Source of the DNA: Labia minor | Lineage: Eukaryota; Arthropoda; Insecta; Dermaptera; Spongiphoridae | Direction of reading: 5' to 3' | Assembly: GCA_963082975.1 (NCBI GenBank) | Contig: OY720349.1 | Location: 61,874,501 to 61,938,500, forward strand | DNA: 64,000 bases | Part shown: piece by piece, positions 1 to 10,833 of the stretch | Layout of the letters: the number at the start of each line of letters is the position of its first letter | Position numbering within the stretch: position 1 is the stretch's first letter | Made by a program: the position numbers and the translations under genes | Notes under the pieces: model-generated | Seen by the model: only the letters and a program-made list of their open reading frames with translations | What the model was told of the DNA's origin: nothing | The model's database searches: none

Positions 1-59
1 GATAATTATGAAATAGGAATGATTGAAAAAAGAAATAAAACATAATAAAATATTTTATA

Positions 60-242
60 AGAGAGTAAATATAAGGCCTCTATTTCTTTCTATGTACTCG
101 AAAGTTCTTGAGCGCAACAACCACATTGTCCGTTCACCGCGTCCCTGGTCATCCATCCGGACGTTTCCCAATCGGTCTCCCCATTTTTCAGATTCTTTCC
201 CCTCCCAGTTTCTGATAATTGATTCCCGTATCTTATTCTTCC
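60..242 (-). mobile_element. LINE tail fragment, internally deleted
   Basis: On the minus strand this stretch repeats the 3' part of the LINE found at 24520-24990. It holds the RYGNQLSET reverse-transcriptase stretch, then the DNA behind the 'gattgggaaacgtcc' segment, then the terminal 'ctcaagaactttcgagt' segment, with the material between missing. The reading frame is broken several times. In the better-preserved copies this tail encodes the C-terminal end of a non-LTR retrotransposon endonuclease/reverse transcriptase protein. It continues without a gap into a mariner DNA-binding domain remnant, so the unit is a chimera of decayed elements. Confidence 0.7.
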
Positions 243-341
243 TTTTCCGTATGCTTTTTTTAGCATCTCAAGAGTCTCCGAGGGTGATTTCTTCAGCAAC
301 ACACAGAATTTAATATTGCCACGCTGCTCTAATGACGACAT
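243..341 (-). pseudogene. mariner/Mos1-type transposase DNA-binding domain remnant
   Basis: A minus-strand frame reads about 33 residues typical of the first helix-turn-helix of Mos1-like transposases: SSLEQRGNIKFCVLLKKS followed by SETLEMLKKAYGK. In a full transposase this domain binds the terminal inverted repeats. No second helix-turn-helix or DDD catalytic core follows. Downstream the frame runs into LINE-derived sequence, so this is an isolated dead fragment. The family assignment rests on the EQR-NIKFCVLL-KSPSET-EMLKKAYG pattern. Confidence 0.75.
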
Positions 342-1742
342 TGCACAATCCGACGAAAGAAAGAAACTACGATCTACAATATTAAACACCGAACGCACGG
401 AACCAACTACAACTGCCTACTAACCTCAAAAGCACATTCACTACCAGTTATGCCAACCTCACAAACAAAAATTTCCCTTTCAGCTAAGAAATACTTGACT
501 ATAAGCGACCATTCCGCAAACTTTTTGACCCTACCTCGTATATCTGCTATTCTTGTTTATGCCACTTTCTTCTATCTTTAATATGTTTTTTTTTAGATTT
601 TTCTATTGTCTATTAATACTAAAACTCCCTCATCGGACCATAGTTTAAATTTTTTGTTATTTTTAATACCTATACTATTTGATAAGTCATATGAAAAGTT
701 TTTAACCACTCACATCAAAACTATTTTAAAATTTCTACTACTAACAAAAGTATATGAGTGAATGATTTCAATAGAAAGAATTAAAAGTTCAATTATGGTA
801 AGTAACATAATTATAACTAATTATATTTATAATTTCAATTAAAAAATTTATAATTATTTACATATTTATAAATAGGTATACATATTTAATTATTTGATTT
901 GAAGGATAATACAATTTTTTTTTTAGTTATAACTATCACTATATGTATAAAAAAATATTCATTACTAGAAATTGTTTTCAAATTTATTTCTTTTGTAAAA
1001 TTCTAAACTTTTTAGAATATACAAGTTTTAAATGTTGGTAAAAAGTAAAAATAATGATCAATAAATTAAAAATAAATTAATATCAACTTAAATATTAATA
1101 CAAATTATTATTGAATTTACTGTCTATTAAAATATTCAAAAATGTTTTATATTACAGAATATAAAATGTTTTCTTTTTGAATGAACAAAAATAATAATAT
1201 ATTAAAAAGCGATATGTATGTGAAGGGTATATTTTTTTTTTCTAAAAGGAAGAAATTATTAAAAAGATTACAAGTTATAGAATGAAAAACATTGACATAT
1301 ATTATATATGAAATATCTCAATTTACGGATATGTCCCTTCCAATTTGAAATGAACACCGCAAATATTCGATTACTGACAATATTGAATTGCGATTTGTGG
1401 AATGTCGGATTTGTCCATCATTATTATTTGCATCATGAATCATATCATCAGAATTGAGAATTCAGAGATGGACCCATTCATCTTAAATTTCAATTAAATT
1501 TATCTGTTTTATCCTTTAAAATCAATTTATATATAATTTTAATCTTTTATATAATAATAATAATATTAGATGGTGCTTTAAAATTATTTTCCAATTGAAT
1601 AAAATCTTTCTCCTTTAATTACTGATTTTTTTTAAATCTTAAACATGAATTTGGTTTAAAATCTTCTTTATTTCTTTAAAAAAATAATTTAGTTTTGATT
1701 TATGTTTATTTATTTTAATTTAAATATTCTTGTTTTTACAAT
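342..1742. other. AT-rich intergenic DNA
   Basis: No gene or named element is recognised here. There are dense stop codons in all frames, A/T runs and a short palindromic AT context around 1300. The first 200 bases are less AT-rich and may belong to the same decayed transposon as the neighbouring mariner and LINE remnants, but no motif supports this. Confidence 0.5.
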
Positions 1743-2335
1743 CTCGCCAGAGGTAGTATTGCGATCACGAAAATTTTTGATGTCAAGATTTTGATGTTTT
1801 TATACGTTTTGAAGGTCCCTGAGTCATTTTCACTAAGGTTGAGAAAAATGTGTGTGTGTGTGTGTATGTAGACAAGATTATGCAAAAACGGTTTGAGCTA
1901 GAATAATGAAATTTGGTACACGAACATTATTCAAAATTCGTAGTTTTCTAACAACTTTTGAGAAATGTAGCTTATCCGGAAGGGGGTCATTACCTACACT
2001 ACACACACACACACACACACACACACCATGTTTTCATTTTATTCCTCTAAACTAAACTGACAGTAAAAATAAAGATATCTGTTTGAGAGCTTTTCACATG
2101 ATTAAAAATTGTATAAAACAAAATTTCAGCTTGATTGATCGCTGAAAGAACCGGAATTAATTTTTTAACATTGCAAATCACGCGTCACCACGTGTCGTGG
2201 TGCCATCAACTAAGAGCCAAACTCGCGCTGGTTTAATAAATATTATTTATTAATTTTAATTTATAATTTAATTAATTAAATTTATTTTTTTTAAATATAA
2301 TATATGTTATTTAATCCAATTCAAATTGCGATAGT
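1743..2335 (+). repeat. family A interspersed repeat, copy 1
   Basis: First copy of a noncoding repeat that also occurs at 15345-15957, 16471-16742 (partial) and 45031-45605. Order of parts: a 5' block containing 'tattgcgatcacgaaaat', a block ending 'gagaaaaatg', a (TG)n microsatellite (about 1848-1868), an 'aaatttggtacac' block, a second microsatellite (AC)n near 2001-2024, then a 3' block with 'gccatcaac' and 'gagccaaac' and an AT-rich end with 'aattgcgatagtc'. No coding potential. Conserved layout around a microsatellite suggests a nonautonomous DNA or Helitron-like element, but its class is not proven. Confidence 0.7.
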
Positions 2336-2394
2336 CACATTTATATTTTTTTATTGTCTAACACTATTTACATTATTCTTATTGTGAAATTATT

Positions 2395-2621
2395 TTTGAA
2401 AGTACTGGAATTAGTTTTTTAACTCGATGACTGCTAATCACGCGCCAGAACGTGACTTGGTGCCATCAACAATGAGCCAAACACGCGCTGTTTTAATAAA
2501 TATTATTTATTAATTTTAATTTATAATTCATAACTAATTAAATTCAATTTAAATATAATATATGTGTTAATTAATTCAAATTTGCGAGGTAATCGTATGG
2601 AGACACTACAGATTTTTATAT
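2395..2621 (+). repeat. family A, duplicated 3' half
   Basis: A second, diverged copy of the 3' half of family A lies directly after the first. It runs from 'gaaagtactggaattag' through 'tggtgccatcaac' and 'tttaataaatattattt' to 'gcgaggtaatcgtatgg' and 'gagacactacag'. The spacer between the halves ('ttattgtctaacac') recurs after the partial copy at 16471-16742, so the spacer belongs to one version of the element and this looks like a tandem 3' duplication. Confidence 0.65.
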
Positions 2622-3524
2622 AAATATATCATTCTAGTTCAACTTATTAGATATTTTTTTCTATTCTTTTTTACATGTTTATTTTCTATTATTTAATATT
2701 TAATATTAGTGTTGGATAAAAGTGGATAATAGTGAATATTATAATGAAGGCTTAAAGACCATGACGACGACCTTTATTGGCCTGCAATGAATAGGTATAA
2801 AATTTTAGTGATGCTTACTAAATATAGGGAGACGGATTGTGGATCATTTTTCGTTTTTATTGAACATAAAAAGTTACCGAAGTGTATTAAAGGTATGGAT
2901 AGGATGGAAAAAGACATCAGTGATATTCTATTATCTGTATTAATCCGATATTTCTAATAATACAATCGCTAAACCCTTTCATTCAATGCTTTTTGAAAAA
3001 TTCGTTTTCCCAAACCTAAACCTGTATTATCGCTATTATTAGAATAAAAGTGCACGATGTTAAAGGCCAATCGTTTTATTAATCTTTTAAAAAAAAATTA
3101 TTGTTGAAGCTAATACTCCTCATTTTCTAACAACTAAAATAAGAATAGTTCCGATTGATCCTATTGAATGTGTTATGGATTTTCTAAATAATAATTTTTC
3201 AGTTTTCAAAATGATTAATGCGATGAGTATGCAAAGGATTGTTAGACCCTAAATGAAAAAAATCTTTCTGTTTTTCTCCTACCTCCTAATTTGCTTCAAA
3301 ATCCAGCGATAGGAATGCTATAACAAGTGCCATCAGGTTACAATTGATCTTGAATGCCTATAGAATGAACAGTAATTTGAAATTATTGAAAAGATTGGTA
3401 ATTATTCAAGTAAACGAAATTTCGTGGATTTGGATAATACTTTTCGTTTGCAATTCCAAATAAACTTTCTTATGAAATTTTTTCGGGTCTCTTCTAGTTT
3501 ACGATATAAAAATTATTAAAATTT
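2622..3524. other. unrecognised, mildly coding-like decayed DNA
   Basis: Less AT-rich than its surroundings, with stop-ridden readings on both strands. It may be the decayed 3' continuation of the minus-strand LINE at 3525-3995 or a separate dead element. No motif is secure. Confidence 0.35.
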
Positions 3525-3995
3525 GCAATTTTTCTACGCTATCTTTAATTGCAATTGCCGAATCTCCTATTATATTTAAGTCTTCTGCGTAATATAATAC
3601 ATTAACTTTTTTGTTTAATTGGATTCCGTTTGATTTTTCCCCAATTTGTCTAATTACATATTTCAGTACTAAATTAAATAAAATTGGTGATAATTTTAAA
3701 CCATTTCGAAAGTTTCAGACAATTGATTCCATTTTTACTCTTCCTTAACTACCTTTAAGACAAATTTGAATCATACGCAGAGAGTTATTATTAATTTTAA
3801 TAAAACAATATTCGCAAGAATCTTATACGATATCGTCAAAAGAGATATTCCCCTGTAGTTATTGCAGTTGGTTCTATTTCCCTTCTTAAAGAGTAGGATA
3901 ATACCTTCCTCCTGCCATTTTAATTGCATTTTTTCCTTATGCCAGATCGAAAGAACTAATTTGTGCATACACTCTACTAAAGGTTTTCCCTCCAT
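3525..3995 (-). pseudogene. non-LTR retrotransposon reverse transcriptase remnant
   Basis: The minus strand encodes blocks of a LINE reverse transcriptase. The first frame (3771-3995) has ILLFKKGNRTNCNNYRGISL followed by YKILANIVL, the standard finger/palm entry of non-LTR reverse transcriptases. After a gap come MIQICLKGS, then RNGLKLSPILFNLVLKYVI, and the active-site box at 3580-3591. That box reads YAED instead of YADD, so one metal-binding aspartate is glutamate. Stops, a frame change and a missing segment of the palm make this a pseudogene. The MIQIC and RNGL stretches match the copy at 24520-24990, so both come from one LINE family. Confidence 0.85.
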
Positions 3996-5572
3996 ATTTA
4001 ATTAATTGAAAAGAGGTTTAGTGATAGAATTAAACAATTAACATTTCAAAACAAGAAACGTTCATTCAATAGAGATTTAATATTAATTCGAAAATTGTTG
4101 GTCGTTGACATGTAAAAATAACATTTACTAAAAACAGATCAAGAGAATTAGACAAGGAAGAAAATGATTAAACATTTGAATGGAATATTAGAGAGCATTT
4201 ATAATTTTAGCAAACATTTATCAAATTCACCAGATATATACATAAAACATAGCATGCATTGAAAGTTTAAGTGGGAGGAACAAATGACAAACTAAAAAAA
4301 CAACATATTTGTACCAATGGAATATTATTTAATATTAAATGATAATTAAAATATGTAACAATTAGAAAAAATGTAATGTATTGCCTGTTATTTCCTATAA
4401 TAAAGATAAAAAAATATATTAAAAGAAATAAGTTAAAATTTAATGTACCCAATAGTTTTGGCTCATATAAAGTAGGACCCCTGATGAAGCCATTAAGGGA
4501 TTCCCAAAATGCAATGTACCGGATCTCTCTGATCCAGCAAGAGAGAGTCGAAACCCAATCTGTCAATTACTCTGCGATCCTCCATTTTGTTCAGTAAACG
4601 ATCCTAATTCAAGCCAGAGGGGTTTATTTGTATTAAAATATTTATTTGATTAGTATTTCCTAGTTAAAGATTAACACATAAGAAAGAGGAGGTATTTCAA
4701 AAGTGAAACAGAGGCATCTTAATAACCACTGTAGTCATAGTATTCAAATATTTGTTTAGTATAACTCCTTCTTGGTATTTGGATTTATTTCGCCAGTAAA
4801 GGAAAGCAGAGTCTTAACTACTCATTAAATTCTATAATAATGATTAATTTTTATTATCTTTATAAAAATTGAATAAATATTAAATAAAATACTGATATAG
4901 TTAGAGAGTAATATGGTTCTTAATATAATAAAATATAAATTGTTTTTTTAAAAAAAAATTATAGGTAAGTTAGTTTTATGAAATTTTAAAATACATTACT
5001 TTTCATTGTTCAATAATGATTGGAATAAATTCTGACCATAGATCGGATTTTTTATGAAGTCGACTTACAGCTGTTACGCGCCAAGGGTAGTAATTCAGCC
5101 GAGGGAAGGAAGAACGTTAAGCCTCTACTGGCGTTTAAACTTCAGGCTTTATATTAGAGACGGAAAAGATTAAAGCGAATAAAGAAGATCATCCACCCAG
5201 GCTCAACTAATTGAAACGAGTGCTCGCCGATATTCTCCTCAAGATTTAGGAATCTAATCTCGCCATAGGATTTTATTACAGGGATTTGATTGTAAAATAT
5301 TTAATGTAAAACGACTTGTTTTTCTACTTTTCTAATAAATAATTCAAAGATATTCTAGCCATCTTAAAAACATTATTTACCAACTTGGTTTAATGTGGTT
5401 TCTTCCCAGGATTTTTCTTTCTTTTAACAATCGCTTAAACCACTAAAACTACGAGCAGATGAAATTATACTTCTAAATAAATTAACTTAATCGAAAATAA
5501 AAAAAAACAAAAAAAACAGGGAATTAATTTTAAAACCCCAAATAGGAATTAACGATAAAATTTATATATATA
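3996..5572. other. AT-rich DNA with two unrecognised GC-richer patches
   Basis: Mostly A/T-rich with no gene. Two patches are less AT-rich: about 4440-4620, which contains a CTGATGA heptamer at 4481-4487, and about 5040-5290. Neither gives a recognisable protein, RNA or repeat match inside the window. Confidence 0.4.
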
Positions 5573-5970
5573 CGAGGGTGATCGGAAAGTTTCCGACCTG
5601 ACCAAGAATATATTTTTCAACATAATCTCCCTCAACACTGGTACATTTCTCATAACGGTGTTCTAATTAATTTAATTTAAGTCTCATCAACAGTTATGAA
5701 TAGACGCAAAAATTCGTTTGTATTACGCCTACAGCGCCAAATTGTCGTTAGAAATGGTTTTTCGAAGCAATTTTTTGTCTAACGTTAGGAAATGCGGCAC
5801 CCACGTTGCACACAGCTTTCCATATTCAAATGGTTTTGCAAAATATTTCGCACACGTTCAGCTGACATCGTACAGGTCTCAATTATCTTGAATTTTGAAA
5901 AATAAAACAAAAAAAAATTGAAAAACATCGTTTTTCTTGGTCAGGTCGGAAACTTTTCAGACCACCCTCG
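5573..5970 (-). mobile_element. internally deleted mariner with terminal inverted repeats
   Basis: The ends are inverted copies of each other: 'cgagggtgatcggaaagttt' at the left and the reverse complement of 'aaacttttcagaccaccctc' plus g at the right, each followed inward by a 'cctgaccaagaa' block. TA dinucleotides flank both ends, as expected for Tc1/mariner target choice, although the flanks are (TA)n. The minus strand keeps mariner transposase pieces: SAERVRNILQNHLNM, KLCATWVPHFLTLDKKLL and, near the end, YEKCTSVEGDYVEK. The catalytic core is missing and stops occur, so it could only move with help from an intact relative. Confidence 0.88.
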
Positions 5971-6257
5971 TATATATATATATATTTTTAATTATTGATT
6001 CATTATTGTTATTTTGAAGTTTAACGAAGTTTTTTTAACGCATTACTTTAATTATAAAAATTCCGGAGAGAAAAATATATAATAAAGTTAGTTTGAAAAA
6101 AATAACAGAACGCAGTGGGAAAATTATACCAAGTATATATATATATATATATATTAGTTGGTTTATTCAAATAAATTGTCTTTCAAGTTCATTTATCATT
6201 TCGAGTAAAAGATTAAATAATTTGTATAAAAGTAGAGACTTGGAATTGTTTCAATTA

Positions 6258-6418
6258 TCGTTTATCCATAATTGCCATTCGGCCCATCTCGTAGCGTCTG
6301 GGTAGAATGAGAGGAGGGGGGATGGTTGGGTTGGAATTGAACTCGGGTCGGGCGTCTGGTCCATACCGATAAGATAGATGCCCTCTGGCTGACATAAGTC
6401 GGGTTTCTTCCTTTTCTT
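6258..6418 (-). repeat. tRNA-like SINE candidate
   Basis: On the minus strand, 'cagccagagggcatct' resembles a tRNA A box and 'gagttcaattcc' resembles a B box, at tRNA-like spacing, with a GC-rich body in an AT-rich setting. This is the layout of a tRNA-derived SINE head. No second copy is seen in the window and no clear A-rich tail or target duplication was found. A decayed tRNA pseudogene is the alternative. Confidence 0.4.
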
Positions 6419-6930
6419 CGTTGGTTCCTTTCAACGTTGATGCCTTCGATATTAATCACACAGGCATTTTTTTTATTCCAACCCGCACGGCATATCAAAG
6501 TGCATCCGGTTTAATATTTTTTAAACAAGTGGTTCTTAAATTACGCGTTGTGAAACGCTGCGGATATGTCATTTGTCTTTCACCCTTTAGGGATGGCAAA
6601 AAATAGAGCTCGTTTTTATGGTATTCAGAAAAATTGTAGAAAGTGAATACAAAATGAAAATATTATTTAATACTTTAATAATATTTTTAAATTTTTTTAA
6701 AAAATTCTATTAGATATTAATACGATATATTATACTAAATATATACCGAAGTATTCATCAAAATACACATTTATAAAAATATTTTTTTTGTCAATGTTAA
6801 TAATTCAATAAGGAATAATAAAGTATAAAAAAAATAAGGAAATCTAATTAACTTCTAAATATTTTTGAAATTCAAATTAGTTTAATTCATCCAATCAAAT
6901 TTCTTTAAATCTATAAAATTCGATTTCATA
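6419..6930. other. no recognised feature
   Basis: AT-rich except for the first 180 bases. No coherent reading frame with known motifs and no repeat partner in the window. Confidence 0.45.
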
Positions 6931-7920
6931 TAGGGATGGGCAAGTTACTCGATTTTGAGTAATCAGATACAAAATACCAATTACTTCAGATTTTTGTAAC
7001 GAAATACAAGATACCAATTACTCACGGGTTTGTGTAACGAGATACAAGATACCAATTACGTATTTCAAATACATTGAAAATACCAATTACATACAAATTT
7101 TCCCTTGATTTTAAAATTCTTTTTGGAGAGGTATTCTGGAACCCTAAATAAATTTAGTTAAGAAAGTGGCAACTAAACTTATATTGGAGAATACCTTTGG
7201 AAAATCGAAAAGAATCAAATTAATCATGATATTAAAAAACATTTCTAAAAATGTGTAAAGGTTATTCATGAGGGAATTTTGTAAATAATACGATAATACC
7301 ACATACTAATATTTTATTGTAAATTTATAATAAAAAATACAAATAAATAAATATAATAATAAAATAAATAATAGACTAAAGTATAAACATATTAAGTATT
7401 ATATACTTTTTAATTATGATTACCTTTCAAAAAGACCAAGTTTTCAAAATTTTTGTCGGATAATCTGGACCTTGATGGAGAATGAATGGACCCCGCAAAT
7501 GAAAACAATGTTTCAACCGGGGAAGAAGAACAAAGATGTGTATTAAATCCTATAAATAATTCCTTTATTAAAGGATGATTATTAAAAGAAGTAAAATGTT
7601 TGCTCTTATCATTAAAATAGGATACAATTTCTAAGTCCATCTTTAAGTCGATTTTATCTTCTGGCGAGTTCAATAAAACAAGAAAGTTGTCTTCCTAATC
7701 ACTATTAGATGAAGAGTTGTCATTATTATTCATATATTCATTTAAATTGTTTTGAGGTATTTATACATAAATTATAAATTCTTATTTAAAAAAAAAAGTA
7801 TTTGGTATCTTGAATTTCAGATACCAATTACTAAAAATTGTAACGACATACAAGATACCAATTAATATTGTATTTGGTATCTTGTTTTTCAAATACATGT
7901 AACTGATTAACACCCATCCT
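6931..7920 (-). mobile_element. hAT element, deletion derivative
   Basis: The two ends carry related inverted segments (agggatggg at the left, cccatcct at the right). Inside each end lie several copies of a subterminal word, 'gataccaatta' or its complement, within 'tttggtatct' arrays, a typical hAT transposase-binding layout. The interior holds a hAT C-terminal dimerisation domain on the minus strand (separate entry). An 8-bp target duplication could not be identified. A second hAT element starts just 15 bases beyond the right end. Confidence 0.75.
7410..7773 (-). pseudogene. hAT transposase C-terminal (hATC) domain remnant
   Basis: An 87-codon minus-strand frame reads the hallmark hAT C-terminal dimerisation region: NNHPLIKELFIGFNTHL, SSPVETLFSFAG, HSPSRSRLSDKNFENLVFLK. 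The order (P-L-K-LF-FNT, S-PVE-LFS-AG, R-RL-D--FE-L--LK) is that of BED-type hAT transposases of animals. Upstream in the same frame an acidic stretch NDNSSSNSD is followed by one in-frame stop (near 7696) before ED, so the frame was longer. The RNase-H-like catalytic part is absent. The product would be a nuclear DNA transposase; this copy is dead. Confidence 0.88.
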
Positions 7921-7934
7921 TGTATATTTATATA

Positions 7935-8409
7935 TAGACTTGCCATACGTCCCGGTTTCGCCGGGACAGTCCCGGATATACTGGGTTGTCCCGCCCGGTT
8001 GTTGAAATTGTCCCGGTTTAGATTCAAGGCACAGTTTCTTGGAAATAATTGAGCACAATTATTAGATCAGAGAATGATTAATCTGCTCTTGTGTGATTAG
8101 TAACATTTTGGCAAGTAACACAGTAATACAAATTTTTTGAACCAAAATTTTCATTGGGAAAAACCAAATGTGAGGCTATAATATTAAATGTAATAGTACC
8201 TTTAGCGCTGGAAGAATTAAACAATGATTTAATAAATGCAAATTTTGATGCAGTAAGTATGGATGCTTATTATCTATTCTATATTTTAAGTGTTTTTTAC
8301 ATTTCTGTTTTCATAACCCGCCCCCCCCCCCCGAAACCGACATCCCTAAACCTAAAGTAAAATAGACAGAACTGTCCCGGTTGGTCCTTGAAAATATATG
8401 GCAACCCTA
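7935..8409 (+). mobile_element. second hAT-like element with TTGCCATA ends
   Basis: The left end reads 'gacttgccatacgtcccgg' and the right end is 'ccaaccc'-type sequence whose complement begins agggttgccata, so both termini share TTGCCATA in inverted orientation. The GC-rich 'cccggtttcgccgggacag' palindromic stretch near 7950 and 'gtcccggttgg' near 8374 are further inverted parts. An internal frame matches a hAT transposase piece (next entry). (TA)n flanks make the target duplication ambiguous. A run of C at 8322-8333 interrupts the interior. Confidence 0.7.
8154..8280 (+). pseudogene. hAT transposase internal fragment
   Basis: About 40 codons read KTKCEAIILNVIVPLALEEL, then NNDLINANFDAVSMDA. 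This resembles the start of the catalytic region of a group of animal hAT transposases, where a 'RTKCEAI--NVL-P-----L---L' stretch precedes the first catalytic aspartate in 'SIDASN'. Here SMDAYY stands in that place. No further core follows and the frame enters a poly-C run. It differs from the hATC piece at 7410-7773, which lies in the neighbouring element and on the other strand. Confidence 0.65.
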
Positions 8410-9586
8410 TATATATATATATATATATTTAGTTATTTATTTATTTATAATCAAAACTAACTACTATAATTTTAGTACGATTATTGTGTGTTTTTATTCT
8501 AAAAATTTATAATTTTATGATGAATATCATAAAAAATTAAATCAATTAAATAAAAGTTTATACAATCGTGGCATTAGTGGAAGCGAAAGATAAAAAATGT
8601 AATATAATTAAATATTATTAATATAAAATTAACAAATAAATAATTTTAAAGTCCGGCAAAACATGAACTTAGATAATTTTTAATAGAAATATAAAAAAAC
8701 AATATAATTGATGGGTTTAAAACTTGTTAAAATAGTTTGGTGGGAACTTTCCAAATGTCCATAAAACAATAAAATAGATTAAAATCAAAATATTATTATA
8801 AATGTTTATTTTTTTTTATGTATTATATACAATGTACTAAAAAAAATGTTAAAATATTATGGATGAATTTTCAACTTATAAAGACAGGTTCAAAAGAAAA
8901 TCATGACGAAGCAACACTTTTGTTTTCAGATAGATTATTAAATCATGATTTAAGAATATATATATATATATATAAATATATTTATATAAATATTTAATAT
9001 AAAATGGCGCATTGTTTAGAATACACAATAGAAGAAGTGGGCTATGCTTAAACTTATTTTGTCAGTCAAATGTGACATGGAAATTGCTCTTCTTTTTAAC
9101 TCATATTTGATATCTGATTTCCTAGGGGAATTCTTTTTTCCATGACCTGGAATATACGTGGAATATTTTATTCATAGTAAGAACATCTCTTAGGAAGCCA
9201 AATTCAAGAAATCATATCAAGGAGAAGATGGATTTATTAAATCTGAAGTAAGGTATCTATTTTGCACTCAAGTCATTGATTACAATACACCTCTTCCATA
9301 GGCGTTTATTGCAGAACTTCTCTTCATATCACTAATTATTAAGTAACATTAATGGCTTTTGAACAAGAAGTGACAGAATGACACGTCTTTTAGTGTGTAT
9401 TAAGGACGACATAAAATCAATTCAAATTAAAAAGTGAATAATTAAACAGTAATTATTTCTGCGTAATAGTTTCTGATTAATTCAGATTTGATAATTTTTT
9501 TTTTTTAATTTATACATATGTATCAATTTAAACAAGAGATCTTGGAGTCCAAACTGTCAATTAAAAATTCTTGGTTTGAATATATA
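8410..9586. other. AT-rich DNA
   Basis: Starts with a (TA)n tract directly after the hAT element. No coding or repeat signal recognised, apart from short (TA)n near 8958. Confidence 0.5.
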
Positions 9587-10199
9587 TTACCGACCGACGA
9601 TAGTAAGGGAGGTATTTTTTTCACACCAAATTTCACATGTGGAGATTTTTACATATCTCCACGAATCATGTATTTTCTTAACAGAAAAAAGTATTTTTAG
9701 CATGATGTCTATCCGTCTGTCCGTCCGTACGTATAGATGTGTACAGCCTGAACGGCTCAACGAATTTTGATGAAATTTGGTATATTTACTTAATGCATCA
9801 GTGGGATGAATTGATCAACTTTTGGTGCAAATCCGGAAACCGGAAGTGGTAGTATTAGCGATCGACGATAGGAAGGGAAGGGTTATTTTCATACCAAATT
9901 TCACATGAGGAGATTTTTTACATATCACCACGAATCATGCACTTTGTATTGGTTTTATCCTCGAGAAAAATCATATTTATTGGTTTTTTCTTAATTTAAA
10001 ATTATATGACGTCATCCAGCCATTCATGACAGCCTGGTCTTACATATATATTATAAATAAAATAAAATTAAAAATATTTATGTTATATGCCTATCTGTTT
10101 TTTATTACATTAATAGATTTCTTAAAATTATTTGAAATTGTTTCTGTAGCTCGAAATTAATTTACTCGGTTCGGACCTGGTCACACGTCAACTTATTTT
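9587..10199 (-). repeat. family X repeat, full-length copy 1
   Basis: A noncoding repeat also present at 25317-25973, 41699-43369 (split), 21207-21458 and 61640-61867. Using the 'aagttgacctgtggcc' end as start, it runs on the minus strand here. Parts: a hairpin-forming GACCTG-GCCA-CAGGTC start (degenerate in this copy), an AT-rich block, an 'atgacgtcat' block, a first 'cgtggtgatat...cctatcgtcgat' module, a 'cggttgagccgttcaggctg' block, a GTCY-type microsatellite (about 9717-9732), and a second, similar module ending 'actatcgtcggtcggtaa'. Layout resembles DINE-1/Helentron-type nonautonomous elements; this class is inferred. Confidence 0.8.
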
Positions 10200-10833
10200 T
10201 GATAACACTACTTTCCCAGGCAACATCTATTCTGAGTATTACTATATATTTTGTATTATTTTTATCGATAAATTGGTTCAAAAGCAATTTTTTTAAAAGA
10301 TTTAAAACATTATAATTTAATAAATAATACTTATAAAACAATAAAAATAGACAGGAATAATCCTTTTTGAAAGATATTTATTTCTTTTGTGCAAACTTTT
10401 TTATTTTGTTATTCTATTATTGAAAGGATGAGTTACTGCTCTGTTAAAAAACTCAATTCATGCCTTTACTTGTTTTTTTTTTTAAAAAAAAAAATAAGAT
10501 TCAGACCTGTTACGCTTCAGGTATAAACATGTTAAACCGAGCAAAAAGTTTTCAGCCTGATTGGCGTCATTTTGTATTTTTACTCAAATAAAAACTTTAT
10601 GTTTACGGACAGGCTCAAAATTAGAAAATTTGAGATTAGTTAACTACACCGTGATCTCTTTTTAATTTAGTAATCAATACAATATAAAAATAATTAAATA
10701 TCTATTTTTGTTATATACTTGCATATTTAATTCTTTAAATTTGTTTTTACTTTAAGTTACCCATCATAAATAATATAGTAATAAAAACAACAATTATGTT
10801 TAGAATCAAAAATTCATTCAAATTAATCAATTA
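10200..10833. other. AT-rich DNA
   Basis: No gene or repeat recognised. A T-run facing an A-run at about 10472-10493 can form a simple hairpin. Confidence 0.45.

Noticed and set aside
7782-8058. Overlapping minus-strand frames of 75-81 codons
   Set aside because: They cover the junction of two hAT elements and show no transposase motif; chance frames in end repeats.
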